The notes below the pieces were generated by a model. The model did not search any database. It saw nothing but the letters and a program-made list of their open reading frames with translations, and was not told where the DNA came from. The position numbers and the translations under genes are program-made. Below, in pieces: positions 22,701 through 38,079 of a stretch of DNA of 64,000 nt. Origin of the DNA: Coccinella septempunctata (lineage: Eukaryota; Arthropoda; Insecta; Coleoptera; Coccinellidae); contig NC_058194.1 in the NCBI RefSeq assembly GCF_907165205.1, positions 19,902,856 to 19,966,855 on the forward strand. Reading direction: 5' to 3'. The first letter of the stretch is position 1. Each line of letters begins with the position of its first letter.

Positions 22701-25700
22701 TTCAGCAATGAAACCTCTGTATAATAGTTTTGAATAAGTCAGAGAGAGACTCTTAATTAATTCTTCCGTGATCTCATCGAAGAGATAATTTTTTTTCTAA
22801 TTCAGGTTTGAGACGATTTGAAGATAATCTGAACTAAAAAAAATATATGATATTATATATTAAACTTAAATTAATTAAAAACGCCCATTTCAGTCATTTT
22901 CGTAAGAAATTTCACGGGAAATGATATAACAAAAATTATGTTTTAAGAAGGTTTTTTCATTCCACTATTTCCCGATTTTCATTTTTAGTTTCGAGCCTAG
23001 CAAAATTGTTTAATTAGAATTATGAAAAATTATTTCACATAGAAACTTATTTATTGCAGCAGTTGAATTATTTAGAATCCTATCGGACGCAGTAAACTAA
23101 TCGAATAATAAATATAAATTATCTAGAGTTTCCAAAATACTCTCATACCTTCACATTCAGACGGTTGAAAAGAGATGATTTGATGAACAAAAAATTCCTT
23201 AATTTCACTTGGAAAAAAACCTTTGTTGAGCGAAACTTTCCATTCAAATTATGAAAGTTCGGAACCAGTGTTCAAAAATACAATTTATTTACGAAAATTG
23301 CATAATTTCATCAATCAAAAACCTCTAGAACTTAGTTCTGCAGTGAAAATTATTCTTATTGATGGCATAGATCAGATAGGGGGGATAGATTCTCAAAAAG
23401 CTGACTGTTATTCTCAGAGTGGTTTACGACTATTTTCTGACTCTTTTCACAAGGTTAAGTATTTAGAAATGAATGAAAATTTCGTATAGCAATAAGTGCG
23501 TTCATAAGATTAAAGATGCTTTGAAATCCAAATTACTTAGACTGTAGAAAACCGTTATCTTAATTACTTGAACTAACCCTAGTTATGGTGAATTTTAAGA
23601 ATGTTATTTACAGAGTGTCGTCTGAATCATGTTGTAATTACTTCGTCGTAGGAAACTATCAGTTAATGTACAGTAATGAAGAGTTCTAGAAAGAATCTTA
23701 CTCAGGTAAGAAAAGTACAGAGGATAGGGATGCTTTCTCTTTGTACTATGCAGATTTATGGAACAATTGGCGCCTTGGAATTTCAGCCAACTTCTATTGT
23801 TGAAATAAACAGGTACCTCTAATCCCGCTTTGGGTGTACACCATTATTCCTTTCAACAATTAACTATTTTAAAACTTTGTCATAAACCGAGTATTTACAT
23901 ATGCCAATTCTCCGAAAAATTTCGTTGGAAACGTTAAAACCTCTGAACCGAATCCTTTAGTCTCAACTAGTCTATTGAATGGCGATTCTTCTCAACAAAT
24001 TTCAGTATTTTCGATATATTAATTTTGAATCTAGAGTCGTTGATAAATTAAATTAAAATGCAGGATATCTGATTATGAAAAGAAAAAGACAACTGCATAT
24101 CTTATACGCTTCTCGAAATATTGCATTTATAAAAACATAAATTATTGTTGATCTTGACTCGGCAAACTTCTTTTGAATTGGCAAATTTCGATATTCGTTC
24201 GCGAGTAGTATTTCTATTTTATGGTCAGGCTGTGATATTTTTCAGAGGGAATAGTAGTGTTCGGATAACTTCTTGTTTCAAAATTTACCAATGAAGAAAA
24301 ACCAAAAAGAATGAATTTTGGAATTTCAACAACCTGTAGTTTGCTTACGAGAACATTAAAAAGCTGAGAAATTACATTCTTCCGTACGTGAATCATATAC
24401 ATGTACTGGAGAATGGCTATGGTAGTGAAATAATTCGAAAAAACGGAAATGAGAATAAAAATTTTTTCTGTCTTATCACATTAGTAAAAAGTAATTTTTT
24501 CCCATTTCCATTCTTGGGAAAAAATTACGTCTTTCATTTAACTGCTGTAGAAATTATTTTTTCTCTTTCCTTTTCAATAAATTATCACAAGTTAATAGAC
24601 CACTACATTAAAAAAAGACGGCTGTACGATCAGGATATCTATCAACGTTTCGAAAATATTCAATCATATAGACTATTATTATAATAAATAATTATAAGAT
24701 GATATTGAAGTATGTATACGCTCTTCAACTGGGGGTGTAGAGAGATATTTCAAAATTCAGACCCAAAGACCTACTGTTCGACATATAAATCCAAAAGACA
24801 ACAATATCAACCAAAATAAATGAAGGTATACCTATATGGTAATTTCCTGTAATGGGGATGCATCAATACTAAATTAATATATATGAATGTAAAATGTACA
24901 GAAATTCGGCAAAATGAGAATTAAAACAACTTGAAATTACCTACATTTCGAGAAATAAACCATCAATCAGCTATGAATATATTGGCGAATTGAATCAAAA
25001 TAATAATACGTAGAGATTTATAACCACATTATACCCTACCATATTCGTCAAAAAAATAAAAAAAAATACATTAAAAATACACGAGTAACTAAATGCTGGG
25101 TTCGAAATATTCAAATAGTATAAAATCAATTAATGATGATGGAACAATTTCAAAATAATATTCGAAAATGTAAAAATGACTAACTTACATGATATACTCA
25201 CAAGTATGAACAGCAAACTTTTTCTAAGGTAAAAACCAACTTTAAAGTCACCGGACTGAGGTAAGTAAATACTCGAAGTACACGAAGCAACTGGGGTCGC
25301 AATGCAAACTGCAATGAGGTAAATTGCACAGATTTTTAAATTTAAAGAGGCTGTACACCCCCTCCCAAGCCCGTGACGACATTTTCTCAGAATTTGAAAG
25401 AGTAATTCTTCTTCTCCCATTTTTGTTTCCAGCCGATGGCCTTACCAAGAATTATTTTAGAATTTGAGGGTGAAATTTTTGGGCTGTATGTAGCCTTAGG
25501 GCTTGAACAACGAAATAAGATTCACAACTGAAACATGCATCATCCCTCGATTCATTTCAATTACATTGTCTCATCCATAAAAAATTGGAATAAATTAAAT
25601 TCATACGAAATTATCGCCTTAAACAATCGTTTGACCAAATTTTTTGTTTGTGATCGATAATTAATAGGAGTATGAGCGTGAGCTTACAATGACAGATCAT

Positions 25701-28300
25701 TGTGGAGGGTATTGTACGAATAAATAAATTTGATAAATAACTCATAGATAATGATTAATGAACAATGATATACGTACCTTAAGAGAAAATATTAGTTACT
25801 GTTAGACGATATAATGAGATATCATGTGTCAATATTAATATCGGTCATGAATTGGGATTTGATCTAGTTTTGAAACGGTGGTTTTTGTAGTACCCAATAA
25901 GAAATATTATTCACAAAAAACGCATAGGAATTTGATATTTCTGACAAATTTGAACGTATTATAAGGTGATGGATGCATTCAAAAAATTATTAATTTTCTG
26001 TAGAAAAACATTTTCGTAAGCCCAAATAAAATTTATCAAATATTTGTTTTGAACAAGCTCTCCTTCAAGTATTGCTTGAGAAGTATTTTAGTAGTTATTT
26101 GCAAAATTCTTAAAACAAGAATAAGAAAAATGCACTCTTTCTTATTTTTCTCTATATGTTCTGAATGTTCAGCTTATAGGTTCTCATCATTGGCTGATGT
26201 CTAACGTGATTCAAAAGATAATAGAGTAACTCCGATAGAAATCTATTTGTTTCCATATAATTTAATAATTTGAGCCACAACGTTTGAAATGTAAAAAGAG
26301 TGAATATTTGATTTTAGAATGCTATATCTTAGTTCTGAAGTAATTTCGGAAATATACATTTCACTTTATCAGAAATATCAGATGCTTTCTCGAATAATTC
26401 TTTCGTTCTTCGTGAGTGATATTAGATAGACATTATTATAAAACCAACAACAAAAACCTCATTAAATGCTTGTATGAAAAATTATGAGATTATGTCATGT
26501 AAGCTGAATTTGTTGCCAATGCAGTTTTCAGTTATTCCGTGGTTATTTCATTTCTCATTTCACTTCAATCTAAATTGGCAGTTTTGTGTCTTTTAAAGAT
26601 GAATATGTCGAAAACTAGGAAAAGGTAGGTAAGAGAAAAATTTCTTTTCGATCAATCATTGTGACTGTGATATAAATTCAAATATTGTATAGAAATTTTA
26701 TGCAATTACCTACTGAAGAATGGGGTGGTTGTTGATAAATTTCCTTTAGGATCAATGAAAATATGCAAGAAAATTCAAGTGTAGCTCCTCACAAGAAGGG
26801 AACCTCCGAAAACCTCAACTGCATATTAATAATTAAAAGATATCACGCAGTTTGGATTTTGGGGCTTTGTTAATAAATTGCCTATATTCATATTATTTTC
26901 AACATCTGGTCGTCCTATGTCAGTAAAAACCTTTATATTTCTAAGAAATACGTATCAACTACATACCTACTTAGTACTTAAAAATTACCTACTTATATTT
27001 TAGCTAAATTGTCAAAAAAATCGCTGAAAAAATCATTATGAGACATGATCAGAATCTTGAAAAATTCTGTAATGAGTAGAATGGATAGAAATGAGATTTT
27101 AATGGTTATCCAACAAGTTTGTTTCAAGATCTATTGGATACTACTATACACTATACAGTCGTTACAACTAATTATTTTCGTCGTCTTTAATGTTATCGAA
27201 GTTATGTTCATTCCTTCAAAAATGAGTTTTGGAATCGACAATTTAAATAAAAAATTCCAAGTTCACGTTTCTAAACATGTATATTCCAGAAGACCAATAA
27301 AAAAATTGGACGAGCAATAAACACTGCTTGCTCAAATTCATAACCAGAGATTTATCATTTTGTTTTTATGTATGCTTATAAGTAACATATCCCCTAACCT
27401 GTACATAATTTGTTTTATAGCTTGATTTTTTGTGGATGTGTTCGGGATTCTTGGATTCTCATTTCCTGCCCTAAATTTGACTGAATAAATCGCTACTTCG
27501 ACTTCCGGAAATGGAAATTTCTTGTCATCCGACTATTTTACATTACTTCCAAAAATGATTGTGATTTTATCGCATGTAGCATTTCACTACACTTATGCTG
27601 AATACAAGATATGGATTTTATAATGTATTAAGTTTATTTGAACACAAATTTAAAGAACAACGAGTTTTACGTTAGGATTTTCAATTCAGGCAGGTAAAGG
27701 TTCATTAATTTTTCATTTCCATTTCAGGCTCAGACAAAAACATTTGATAGTTTAATATTTTGAGCTTGAATTCTTTTTCCATATTTTATTCGAAATTTCT
27801 AGAAAAATTGTGAAATGGACGTTGCGCGCAGCAATGTACATGTCTAGAAACGTTAATCTGAAATAATAGGGGAATTCATCGAAATTCTGCATGATTTTCA
27901 AAGCAAGAACAGTCCTGGGATGAATTTCTGGGGTTAGGTAATAATTGAATGAACAACGTGAATGTGTTTGAAACAATTTCATTATTAGAAATGATAAAAA
28001 ATTTCAAATGGTGCAAGTACTCAGGGTAGGAGGTAATTACCCCCTTTACCCCGTCGTAGGACCGCCCATGTTTCAAAGTTTCATTATTAGAACTGTAGAA
28101 CCGAACAAAAAAGGGGGCAGATGATTTTTGCAATGAATTTTTTATTTCGTAAGTTCATGTCATATTCTGAGTTTTTATTTTAGAAGTCGAATCTTACAAT
28201 CCACAGATTCTGTTTTTTAATTATTAATTTTTCGATAGTCATCGGGTTGTTCCATTATTATACACTATGTTATTCGAAAGGTTAGTTACGAACTACAAAT
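22701..28300. other. Non-coding DNA, no gene recognised
   Basis: Several isolated frames under 100 codons on both strands (for example 23223-23489 plus, 24388-24684 plus, 25420-25130 minus) show no domain, splice context or repeated amino-acid pattern. I see no repeat copy here. Confidence 0.35.
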
Positions 28301-28959
28301 TGGAAAATGTTGGGTCGTTCTTCTAGAAGGATAATCGTTGAGGAAGCAGGTAGGGTGGTTTAGGGAATTCTTGGGTTGTAAAATGCTGCCAAGTCCCCAT
28401 CGAACCCTATTAGAATCGCCAGATTACAGCTGGCTGACAAGTTCGGCATAATCCAAAGGCCCCTTGCAAACCGACCGAATGAAGTCTTTGTTCACAAAGA
28501 TACAGCATGAAAAGCAGGTAGAGAATTCTTCAAGGTTATTTCAGAGACCGATGACAATAACAAACGGTCCATGGCTTTATACCACTCATTTAATTCGTTT
28601 TCAGGTACACTAATAAAACTACGCATTTCTAAAAAGTGGACATTTCAAACGGTGTCAATCAAATATACTATGTGACAATAAGAATTCAAACAGCTACAAA
28701 ATCAGGTCGATTTACGTATACCTATTTATTATTTTGAATGATCTTCAAACATTCCTCCAAATACTATGAGTGCCATGTATAATATGCAGGATCTAAGTAT
28801 TTTTATGCATGCCGTTTAAACAAATAATTATTTATTACGAGACATGAACGATAAAATTAATAAAGACAACTTATTGCAGAAAGATAAATGTACACCTTCA
28901 CATGAAGAATAAGTTCATCTAAGAAGAGGTACATTAGTTGTTTTTATTATACGACAAGC

Positions 28960-29480
28960 ATGGAAAAGTTAACAAGAAATCAGACTTCGTATCAGAGTCT
29001 ACAGTATCTCCAAAGCGTCATACAACTCACCCCAGCACGGCGGTGTTAATTAACGGTGGAGGTACAGTGAAAGTGGGGTACATCTTAGCCCCAAGGATCG
29101 GTTTCGCTTCGAACAGCATTATCTAAGCCTTGATTTATAATTTTACCACGACCTATCTCAATAGTATTCCGAGAATATAGCTTAAAATGAGCACTGTCAA
29201 ACGGGCACAACAACTGAATGATTCTCTTTGGGCTGGGAAGTCTGGCTGCGAGCAGGGACCTGGTTTGAAACCACCCCGCCACCTCTTCGGCAGGAGCCTG
29301 TGCCTAAGAACACATGGGCGGCCAATAGGGGGTTCCGTTGAACAGAGAACAGTTGGCTCAAAAGTGGTTGCATTTTCCAGTGGTGGCGGGAAAAGCAGAT
29401 CGAGTTCAGAATAATGGTCCGATCTGAATTGAATACACAAAAGATGCACGTAAGTGGATTGGTTCGCAGATTACATGGGC
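28960..29480. other. G+C-richer island, candidate regulatory DNA
   Basis: Compositionally distinct from the flanks. It contains a TTAATTAA homeodomain-type core inside a G+C-rich context (about 29045-29055) and the block ccaccccgccacctcttcgg near 29270. Overlapping frames on both strands reach 98 codons at most, without a recognised domain. A second, weaker island lies at about 28310-28520. Confidence 0.3.
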
Positions 29481-31653
29481 GTACGTAAAATTCGAAAGGA
29501 AAATCCGTTGGTCTGGAGAAATCATAAACAATCAGTCGAGCATTTTACAAATTTAAAAAAAAATTAAAGTACATTGAATTTATAAAGGAAAACCGAGGCA
29601 CAAGGAAATGGGAAATTGTGATTTTCCAACATCGGATGACTAGTATTCAATGTTTCAACACAACAGAGCACTTTAACATTGAAAAAAATTCACGATACGT
29701 AAAATTTTCAACTGTGAGAACTTGTGAATAAGGGTTCAACTGTTTTTTTTCTTAAATGAAAAATGAAAAAAAATTCTATAGTTGCCTTGTTTTTGTTGAT
29801 ATATATGAAGAGGCTAAAGTTTCAGATTGTAATCTTTTGTTTTTATTTTGATATTTAATATAATAAATTGTAGAAGTTTGAAATTAATTGAACTAGATCA
29901 AGTTTTGACAAAAATCATATCCTAGAATATCTGAAATTTCAAACAATTCAATTTATAGTCCTGAATGTATCAAAATATTAGTGATACATTAATTCTACTG
30001 CATATTTCTTGATCATCTCGTCTTTATTAAAATGAAAATTTTCAGCACTTTTACTAAAAATTATTCCAAATTGAATTATTTTTTCTTATGAATGTGGGAA
30101 TACATGAAACATTCTATTCAAAATGTATTCACTCTTTGTGTGTTTTTTATAGGTAAAAGTTTGAAAAGTTCTTGTGCAGTTGAAAGAACAGAAAAATGTC
30201 AGTCAAAATTGCCTAACTGGTTGAAAAGAAGCCCCTTCATAATTGATTAATCAGTTGTGAATGTATTTTAATTTAAACGGTATAATTGATGAAAAACATG
30301 AAAAGGAAAAAAAACATGAAATGATATGATATCATTTCGAAATTAGTTTTTCGAATAACAACTATTTTGTGTTCAATTTTCCCACAATAAAATCATCTTT
30401 ACTTATAAGGATTGCAAAGATATTATTCGCATTTCTGTAAGAACTCAAGGAGAATTAAACTTTTGTTTAATTTGCTGCTCCAAAAATTATATTACTATTT
30501 TTTCACATCCTTGTTTGTACATTATACAAAGTATGTATTTTTGGTAAACTAAACAGCGTTCATTCATCTATTAGCAATAGATTCATTCATATATTAGCAA
30601 GTAGGTAATGTAAATCTATCGCTTCCAGTACCATGTCAGGATTCGGATATTCTTGTAGGATTTCGACACCTATTTTGGAATATCTATAATCCACCCGTAA
30701 CACACCATGACTCATTGTAATTAATACAAAAAATATAGGTCTTCATGTATTAATGTCCTCTAAGAGTTCATTGTATCACGATAGATTCTTTATAGGTATA
30801 TAAGGGAGGGTATTTCGACTAAACTCATCATGTTTTTCAGACGATATGAGAAAAGTTATAAATTGATATTGTTTCTAAAATGATCTTATCTTAGTTCACC
30901 AATAAATCACATGAGGGCGAAACATAAAATTGGACATCAAAACAAATATTGTCACTGATTTCATATTTTGTATCGAATTCAGTCAATATGATATGTGAAC
31001 AATTGCAAAAGGGAGACGAATAGCTTGGTAAATCTACTTAAGGGATAGAAAGCTCATTTTGCCGTAGAATTAATAATAAAATAAAGATTATGTTTCAGGG
31101 CATGAGGAAAGTAAGATATCAACATTATTTCTCAGTTAATGCATTTTGAACATTTCTAGACCTGTACATCAAAACAATTTTTATCTTTTAACTCTCGTGG
31201 TTTCAAATCGGTTGATCGACTCTGGAATATTATGAACACCATTAGTTATCAAATTCAGTATAAGAGTATTCATACATTCATTATAATAATAATAATAAAG
31301 GGCCTTTATAATGTATTCTATGAAATAAAATCATGAGATTTATCTTTATACCTACTAATTCTCTATTTTTCTACATTTCTGTCAGCTGGCATGAAATGAC
31401 TAGGATTAGAACAGCTTTCGAAAGGTAGGTACCTAACCTACATGTACCAGTTGCACGGTGGCCTTGTCAAGGTTATTTTTTATACCAGGGTACTGAAAAA
31501 CACAATAGGGACAAATGGTTCGCTCAAATTTGGAAAATAGGGGTTTCATTGTAAATGGTCTTTTTACCTGGATTTTGGGATGATCTACTACCTCAATATC
31601 CATCGGCCGCGGTATTTTGCGGAGATCTAGGAGGTACATATTAACAAAGGTCA
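29481..31653. other. Non-coding DNA, nothing recognised
   Basis: A+T-rich. It includes a short (TAA)n run near 31283-31297 and no gene or repeat-family copy that I can support. Confidence 0.4.
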
Positions 31654-31661
31654 CTTTGAAA

Positions 31662-32279
31662 CAAGGGCGGTTCCAGTGGAGGGGGTCATAGCCGATGAAA
31701 TTTCGAGATTTATTACTAGAAGAGTTTCTCTTTCAAAATATGTAAAACAAGATCTACGATGATTTTTCTGATAGATACTCGTGTCGAAATTTGTCCTTCG
31801 AAAAATTCCCAAAAAGATGGGGTCAATTAAAAAATCATCAATATCGAACGGTTGTAACGAGGTCGATAAAATTTCGAGATTTATTACTAGAGAAGTGGCT
31901 CTTTTAGAGTATGTATGACATTCAGATCTACGATGATTTTTCTGGGTGATACGCGTGTCCAAAATTGACCTTCGAACAATTCCCAAAAAGATGAAGTCAG
32001 TTGAAAATTCGTCAAGACCTAACGGTTGGACCGAGCTCGATGAAACTTCGAGATTTATTACTAGAAGAATTGCTCGTTGAGAACTCGACAGATATTTTTT
32101 CGAATGTGGAAAAATTATTTCATTATCCCCTTCAAATGAGAATAAGTTTCAAAGCAGTTTTCTTTCAAACATATAGCTTATATTATATTACAATTATGAA
32201 TATAATATAAAAACAAACACCTTGCAGAATTTTATATATGAAATTATGCCCCTCCAAAGCACTCCTGCAACCGCCACTG
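31662..32279. mobile_element. hAT-like non-autonomous element with internal tandem repeat
   Basis: A 618-bp element. The left terminus reads caagggcggttccag; the right terminus, reverse-complemented, reads cagtggcggttgcagg. CA-starting TIRs of this kind plus flanking octamers ctttgaaa (31654-31661) and cttcgaac (32280-32287), alike at 6 of 8 positions, fit a hAT insertion with an aged 8-bp duplication. Most of the interior is three tandem units beginning near 31694, 31864 and 32039 (spacing about 170 and 175 bp), each starting with a variant of gatgaaatttcgagatttat. No transposase is encoded. Confidence 0.65.
31694..32110. repeat. Internal tandem repeat, about 172-bp unit
   Basis: Two full units and one partial unit inside the hAT-like element. 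The unit carries the words atttattactagaag, gatctacgatgatttttctg and attcccaaaaagatg. The third copy stops after its first 60 or so bases. Confidence 0.85.
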
Positions 32280-32287
32280 CTTCGAAC

Positions 32288-35200
32288 TAGTCAATTTATT
32301 GTACATATCTTCTTAGAATTTTGGATTTATTTCAATTGTGTAAGATCATACGAATAAATTAGCCGTAAATTGGAAGTCGAACGCTACCGTGATTAATTTG
32401 AATTACTATGAGCGTCAAAAGAAACAATGCCTGTGTTTAAGTACTGCTGCAATTGATAGTTGACTATCATTTAGCTATAGTAAATGAAGGGAGAATTTTT
32501 TTAAATATTTTCAGTAATATATCGACAGATAAATGGAGTTAATAGAAAATAATGTTACGGATTCTATAATAATAAAAAAACGATCTTTCTTCGACTATGT
32601 TCCGGCAGTTTGAGAATGAAACTTTTTATGCATTTTCTCTCAACATCTGAAACACAAGGAATAAAAATAAAGAATAATATTTGTAGAAAGTGCTGCTCTG
32701 TTATGACGTATTCCTTCAATCAATATGTAATTTTTTGGCTAGTATGAATCATCTCCTAATTGTTAACTTAATTATAGGTGTAGCTATTATTTGAATTTCT
32801 AAGGAATACCTTAATGACCTATTTATGTGAAAGGGAATGATCATATCTGCTTTTATATCGTCAATAGGGAGATTCTTGTTCAATGTTGAACAAAAAAAAA
32901 TGGTTGTTTTCGAACGATTTCTTTAAACACGCGTTTGATGATAAATTTCGGTAAATGAGGCTTTGTCTTTTTTTACTAGGATCCAATGAATTTTTGTTAT
33001 TTCCATCAAGTGTTCGTGAAGGAAAAATACTGTCTCATTTCCGAAATGGCCTGAATTTAGATTATTTAGACCATTAGTAAACTGATAACTGAACATGTTC
33101 TCATCAAAGTGGTTCTCAGCCTTCTTATTTCATTGTCGAGACGTGTAGAGAAATGGATATATGTAATTCAAATAAGATGAGAATCCGTATTGATTCATTG
33201 TGGAATCGTTTATATCTAGGGTACAAAACTCCAAGAATTTGAAGATAATGGTAAGACTGAGAAATGTGGCTAATGGAATACGGAAGTTGATTTTATGCTA
33301 GGGACCGGATATAGATTTCTAAATACTGAATGATTTCGGTAAGAACGGGAAAGTCAACAAGTCATCGCAGTGGACTGAAAGCATTTGATAACTTGAAGCT
33401 GATTACAATCATAAAAATTATAATCAGCCAACATTTATGATATTCAGTCAAACTCACAATTATTTTTATGATTATTAGGTTTACTTTTCAGAAATATCCA
33501 AGTTTGAAAACGCGTTACAAAATCAGGAATATTTAGATCAATTTAAAGGAAATAAGTATATTTTTTTAAAGAAATACTTAATATGGAAATAAAGGTTCAT
33601 TTTTAGTATGTAGATTCAGAGAATGTCTATCGATTTTAAGAATGATTCATGCGAGTGACCAAAATTTTCTAAAATATCCTGCACAACTGTGAAAAATTCT
33701 TATGATTTTCTTGTACGAAAATATCTTAAAACAGCTTTCGAAATAACGGAACGTTTTCAATTTCCAAGATAGATAGAAAGGATATCTCCAACTCCAACGA
33801 TTTTGAGAAGGATTCTTGCGAGCCCAAAGTTTGAAATCTTGTTATGTCAAGTGTTTTTGGTTTTCAACATTGAGTATTAACTCAAAGGTTTCAACTATCC
33901 CTTAAGATTTCATGACTTTATTGAATCACGAAAAGAACTGGATCAGTAGATCACGATTAGGACTAGAATATACAATAAAAATTTTGCAATTAATGAAAAA
34001 TTAAGTTTATATGAAAACTCTCAAAAAACAAAATTTGATATTGTATCCATAGTCCATGAAAATTCAATTAGGAAAGGAAAAATTGCTGCAGAACCTGTAT
34101 TGCAATCCTTCAGAATGCAGGTAGGGGTAAGAATAATTTCAGGTTATAAGCTTTGGAAACTTCCCTTATTAAACTAGTATGTCTGGATTCAATTTAATGA
34201 ATTCATAAGGGGATGCTGACTAATATAGGGCCGTTCTTCACAAACCACTTGTCATTCAAGTTTTGAGTTTGTAAAATTTTTTCAGTCTTGCAATTTCCTC
34301 GAGATTCCGTTGGTTTAGTTGGAAGTATAAAGAATAAAGAGCAGGGCCACCCCTATCATCTCTTGTCCTTGTCCATATGCATTCACGTCATAGAGATCAT
34401 TTTTGTAGATCCACGTGGTACTTTGTGCCAAAGGAGGGTGAATTGTTATAGAACAGGCATTTATCCGGCAACGTTGTATTCAAGACAGCTGCAGGATCGG
34501 AACACCTTCCAACTGTCTCATATTCACTACTTTTGTTGGCAGAATAAGCAAGGTCATCAGTGGCGGCACTGAAAGGGACGTCACAGGGACATGTTTCAAG
34601 AATGCCAATTTCGATTAAAAATCTGTATTATACAGTGTCGAGCTGACATTTGGACAGAGCAAAATGAGGGCCAATAGGAATATCGAACTTAATTTTATTA
34701 ATCAAGACTTCAATTCAAGAAATTCCTCCTTTGATGACCTAAACTCGACTGCTATCAGATTCCGTACGTCGATTGTTCTAATTTGGGAAATTTCATTTCC
34801 TCTTGGCTAACAAATGTTGGTTTAAATGAAAAATTACCCCGCATCCCTGTTTTGATACAACTTTTAACCGAGTATTCAGTGAGAAGGGACATCTTGGTAT
34901 GGAGAACATAATTTAGTGTTCTCCTGGTTGTCGAAACTTTAGAATTGATGTTTTTGGAACGTCGAACGTTGATAACTAATGAGGCCTATCTGAACAGTTT
35001 TCCAATGACTTTTCGGGAACGAATTCAGACTCTGGAATAGTTTTAAATTCGGCGCCTATTCTGGAATGAAACGAAATGATACATACGAAGAGAAACTGTG
35101 AAGGGTGGATAAGGCCCTCTATAGAAAGTTAGTCCACAATAATATTGTGATATCCTTGTTAAATTCCAGAGCCGGAACAAGTAAGAAACCTCGTGATCTC

Positions 35201-38075
35201 TAACGTTAGAGAAAAGCGATCAGATTCATAGAAAACTCTAAAATAGAATATACCTAAGCGTGAACAAATGGATAAAATTTTTCATTATTGAAAATATGCA
35301 GACTTTGAAACTAATGCAAATATTGTTGTCTAACCAAGCCAAAAAATCAAATAATATGTAGGATGTGCATGAAATTGTAATCAGCTTTTTGGAATCCTCA
35401 AGCCTTAGAATTGGAGGCCATTTTTCCAGAAAATTTATTATTACGTCTTTTGTTTAGTCTATGATATTTAAGATGGAGAATACTTCTGAAATCATTGTTT
35501 TTCACATAGAATAGAAATTGTTCCATCAATAAATTAATATAGGACTTATAGTTTCATCTTTTGTTGTGTTTCCTACACTCAGTTTGAAGATTTTATTGTA
35601 TTCAATTTTTTTATTAGATACCGCATTTCTTGTGAAAAGATTTATTAGGGTAGGTAAAAACTCTAGAAGCCACCTATATTTCTTGTGTAGTAGGATTGAA
35701 TTTTTCGCAATTATTATGTACTTATAATAATTTGTGTTAGATAATTTTCAGAATTTATTTCTATATTATTTTTAGCAATTTTAAATGTTGCACTTTTGAT
35801 AATGATCTTCTAATTTTAGTGACGATTTTTTTGATCTGCAATTCATATTTCTGTTATGAATCTTCCATTGTCTTTATGATCGAATTGGTATCTATGTACA
35901 ACAGAACTTAGTCGAAAGGTCCATAATTTATACACCAGTTTCCTTACTTAATTTTTCTAGGGCATAGTTGTCAAGAGATTCGTTCAATGCGGAAAAATTT
36001 ATAACCTATATTTAATTCATCAGGGGGTAAAGTCAAAACTATTGCTTTAACTTCAGCCATCTAAAGGAAGATACTGATATATAAAACTGAACCTGTTATT
36101 CAGCTTCTTTATATAAACAGAATATGTATATTTTTTCAGTGGGATTGCTTTTTACTACCCTTAATTTTTCCATAGCACAGCATAGGTAGTTGCCTAGAGC
36201 CGGCTCTGATCAATATGATCTGCTGCGTAAATATTTCAGTAGGAACTATAAGTGAATTTGTTGAAAAACCTTGTGATAGTCCTTGACTGTATACAAAGTT
36301 GTTTAATGCAAACTTCATCTGCCATATATGTATTTCGTTCAAAGAAACAATTCACATATTCCCAATTATTGATTTCCTGAATACAACGAGAAAAGCAATG
36401 AATAGGGTCGTGGTCCTTTTATCCATTAAATCTCTGTATGCAAGCAGCGATAGAATAGTAGAAACTGCTTCACAATAATAATTAATCGAATATATACCTA
36501 AATAACCTTTACAAAGATAGCCTTTTCTACGAAAATTTTTCCGAACCACACACGAATTTCAAAAGTGAGGAATTTTCTGTGTCTTAATCGGTTCTGTACA
36601 AAGTAGATATGGCAACAATGCGCTAAAACTCAATTTTCAATAGACCATACTGGGGCCTTGATTGGGGGCGGATGCAGATGCCAAACTTGGGAAAGAGGGT
36701 CGTATACCCCTGCACCCCCTGGACCGCAAATGCTGACAGAGGTGGTCAAGGTCATTCGCCAATTTTAGTTCTTTTCAATTTCTCACGGCCACATGTCGGT
36801 AAAGTATCGCCATTGCAGATAATGCGATTTCCAATTTTCTTCAATTTTATTCATCATTACTGCTAGATACTGAGAAATTTGATTATAAAGAAATATATTT
36901 ATGTACGTGCGAGTCTCTATGGTCTTCAATAGGAGAAGCTTACGAAGCGATATCTTACAATCAATAAAAGGGCCGCCCCAGCTAATTTTTCTTATTTCTC
37001 AACTATGGCTGAGAAAAGAGAAAAATTCCTTTGAAGGGGATATTCTAATCCGAGTTCCAGACTGAAGATATTGGTTTATTTGAAAGAATCAGGGTAGAAT
37101 GGTAGGACAATATATCAGTAGAAAACTTTCATGTTTCTTTTCCTCTACTAGAATCTTGTTTGACGATGTTTTCCGATGATGTTTAGGATAATAACATATT
37201 ACATTACATTGTGAGAAAAATTTAAGGATATCGATATATCGATTTATTACTAAAATATTTTATAATTATAGTCTAGATAGTGTGAGTCTCTGACTTCAGT
37301 AAATAAGACATTTTTTTGTCTCAGACAAATCGATTAGTGTATTTTATTTCAATGTAAGAACATGTCATTATACACCCTGTGTTTGAGGTATAACGTCTAC
37401 GATTATTTGTTTTAAAACAACATTCCTAATCTTTCTGTGACTATTCTGAAAGGTTATATCTTATATATCAAGTTACATATAGGTTCCAAAAATCAAATTC
37501 TTATTCTTCATCAAAACGATATTTAACAAACATCGACTACTTCGAAAATGGAGGAATCTGATTCAACTCAATGAAATAATTCAGGGAGTATAAGAATGGA
37601 ATGCCAAGATGTATTTGTTTAACATTTTTAAATTTTTGGGTTTGGCTTATGTATGGCACTTTGTCCGATTCTTCAACAAATGTTAATGATGATGATTATC
37701 TTCGCTCGATACGATATTTTTATTCAACTTTAATGTTTCAAGAAAAAATAGGTATAAAAATAACTCTTGATATTCAATTTTTAAACTGAACTGAACTGTA
37801 TGAAAAAATATACGAGGTTTTTTTTTTTAATTTGAACTGAAGAAGATTTTAAATGATAAAGAAAGAGTTTGATCTGTGTAGCATATTATTTCAAAAGCCT
37901 CAGACTGAGGTTGTCCATTTTTTCAATAAATTGTATCGACACATCTTTTTCCATAAATATTCTCAATATTGAACAAACAGATTGATCTATTTTACTTTCT
38001 CAATATCTGAAAACGTAATCAATTGATTGATTCGTATGATTGTGATGTTTGTTCATCATTACCCGAAAGCTGAAA
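32288..38075. other. Non-coding DNA with one compositional island
   Basis: No gene recognised. A less A+T-rich patch at about 34280-34600 (for example gcagggccacccctatcatc) could be regulatory. Its plus frame 34288-34572 (94 codons) has no recognised domain and opens at a non-ATG codon. The sequence around 36600-36800 is similar in character. The rest looks neutral. Confidence 0.35.
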
Positions 38076-38079
38076 TATA

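Noticed and set aside
37370..37400. caccctgtgtttgag as the end of another cagggtg-type element
   Set aside because: No matching opposite terminus or arm could be found within a plausible distance.
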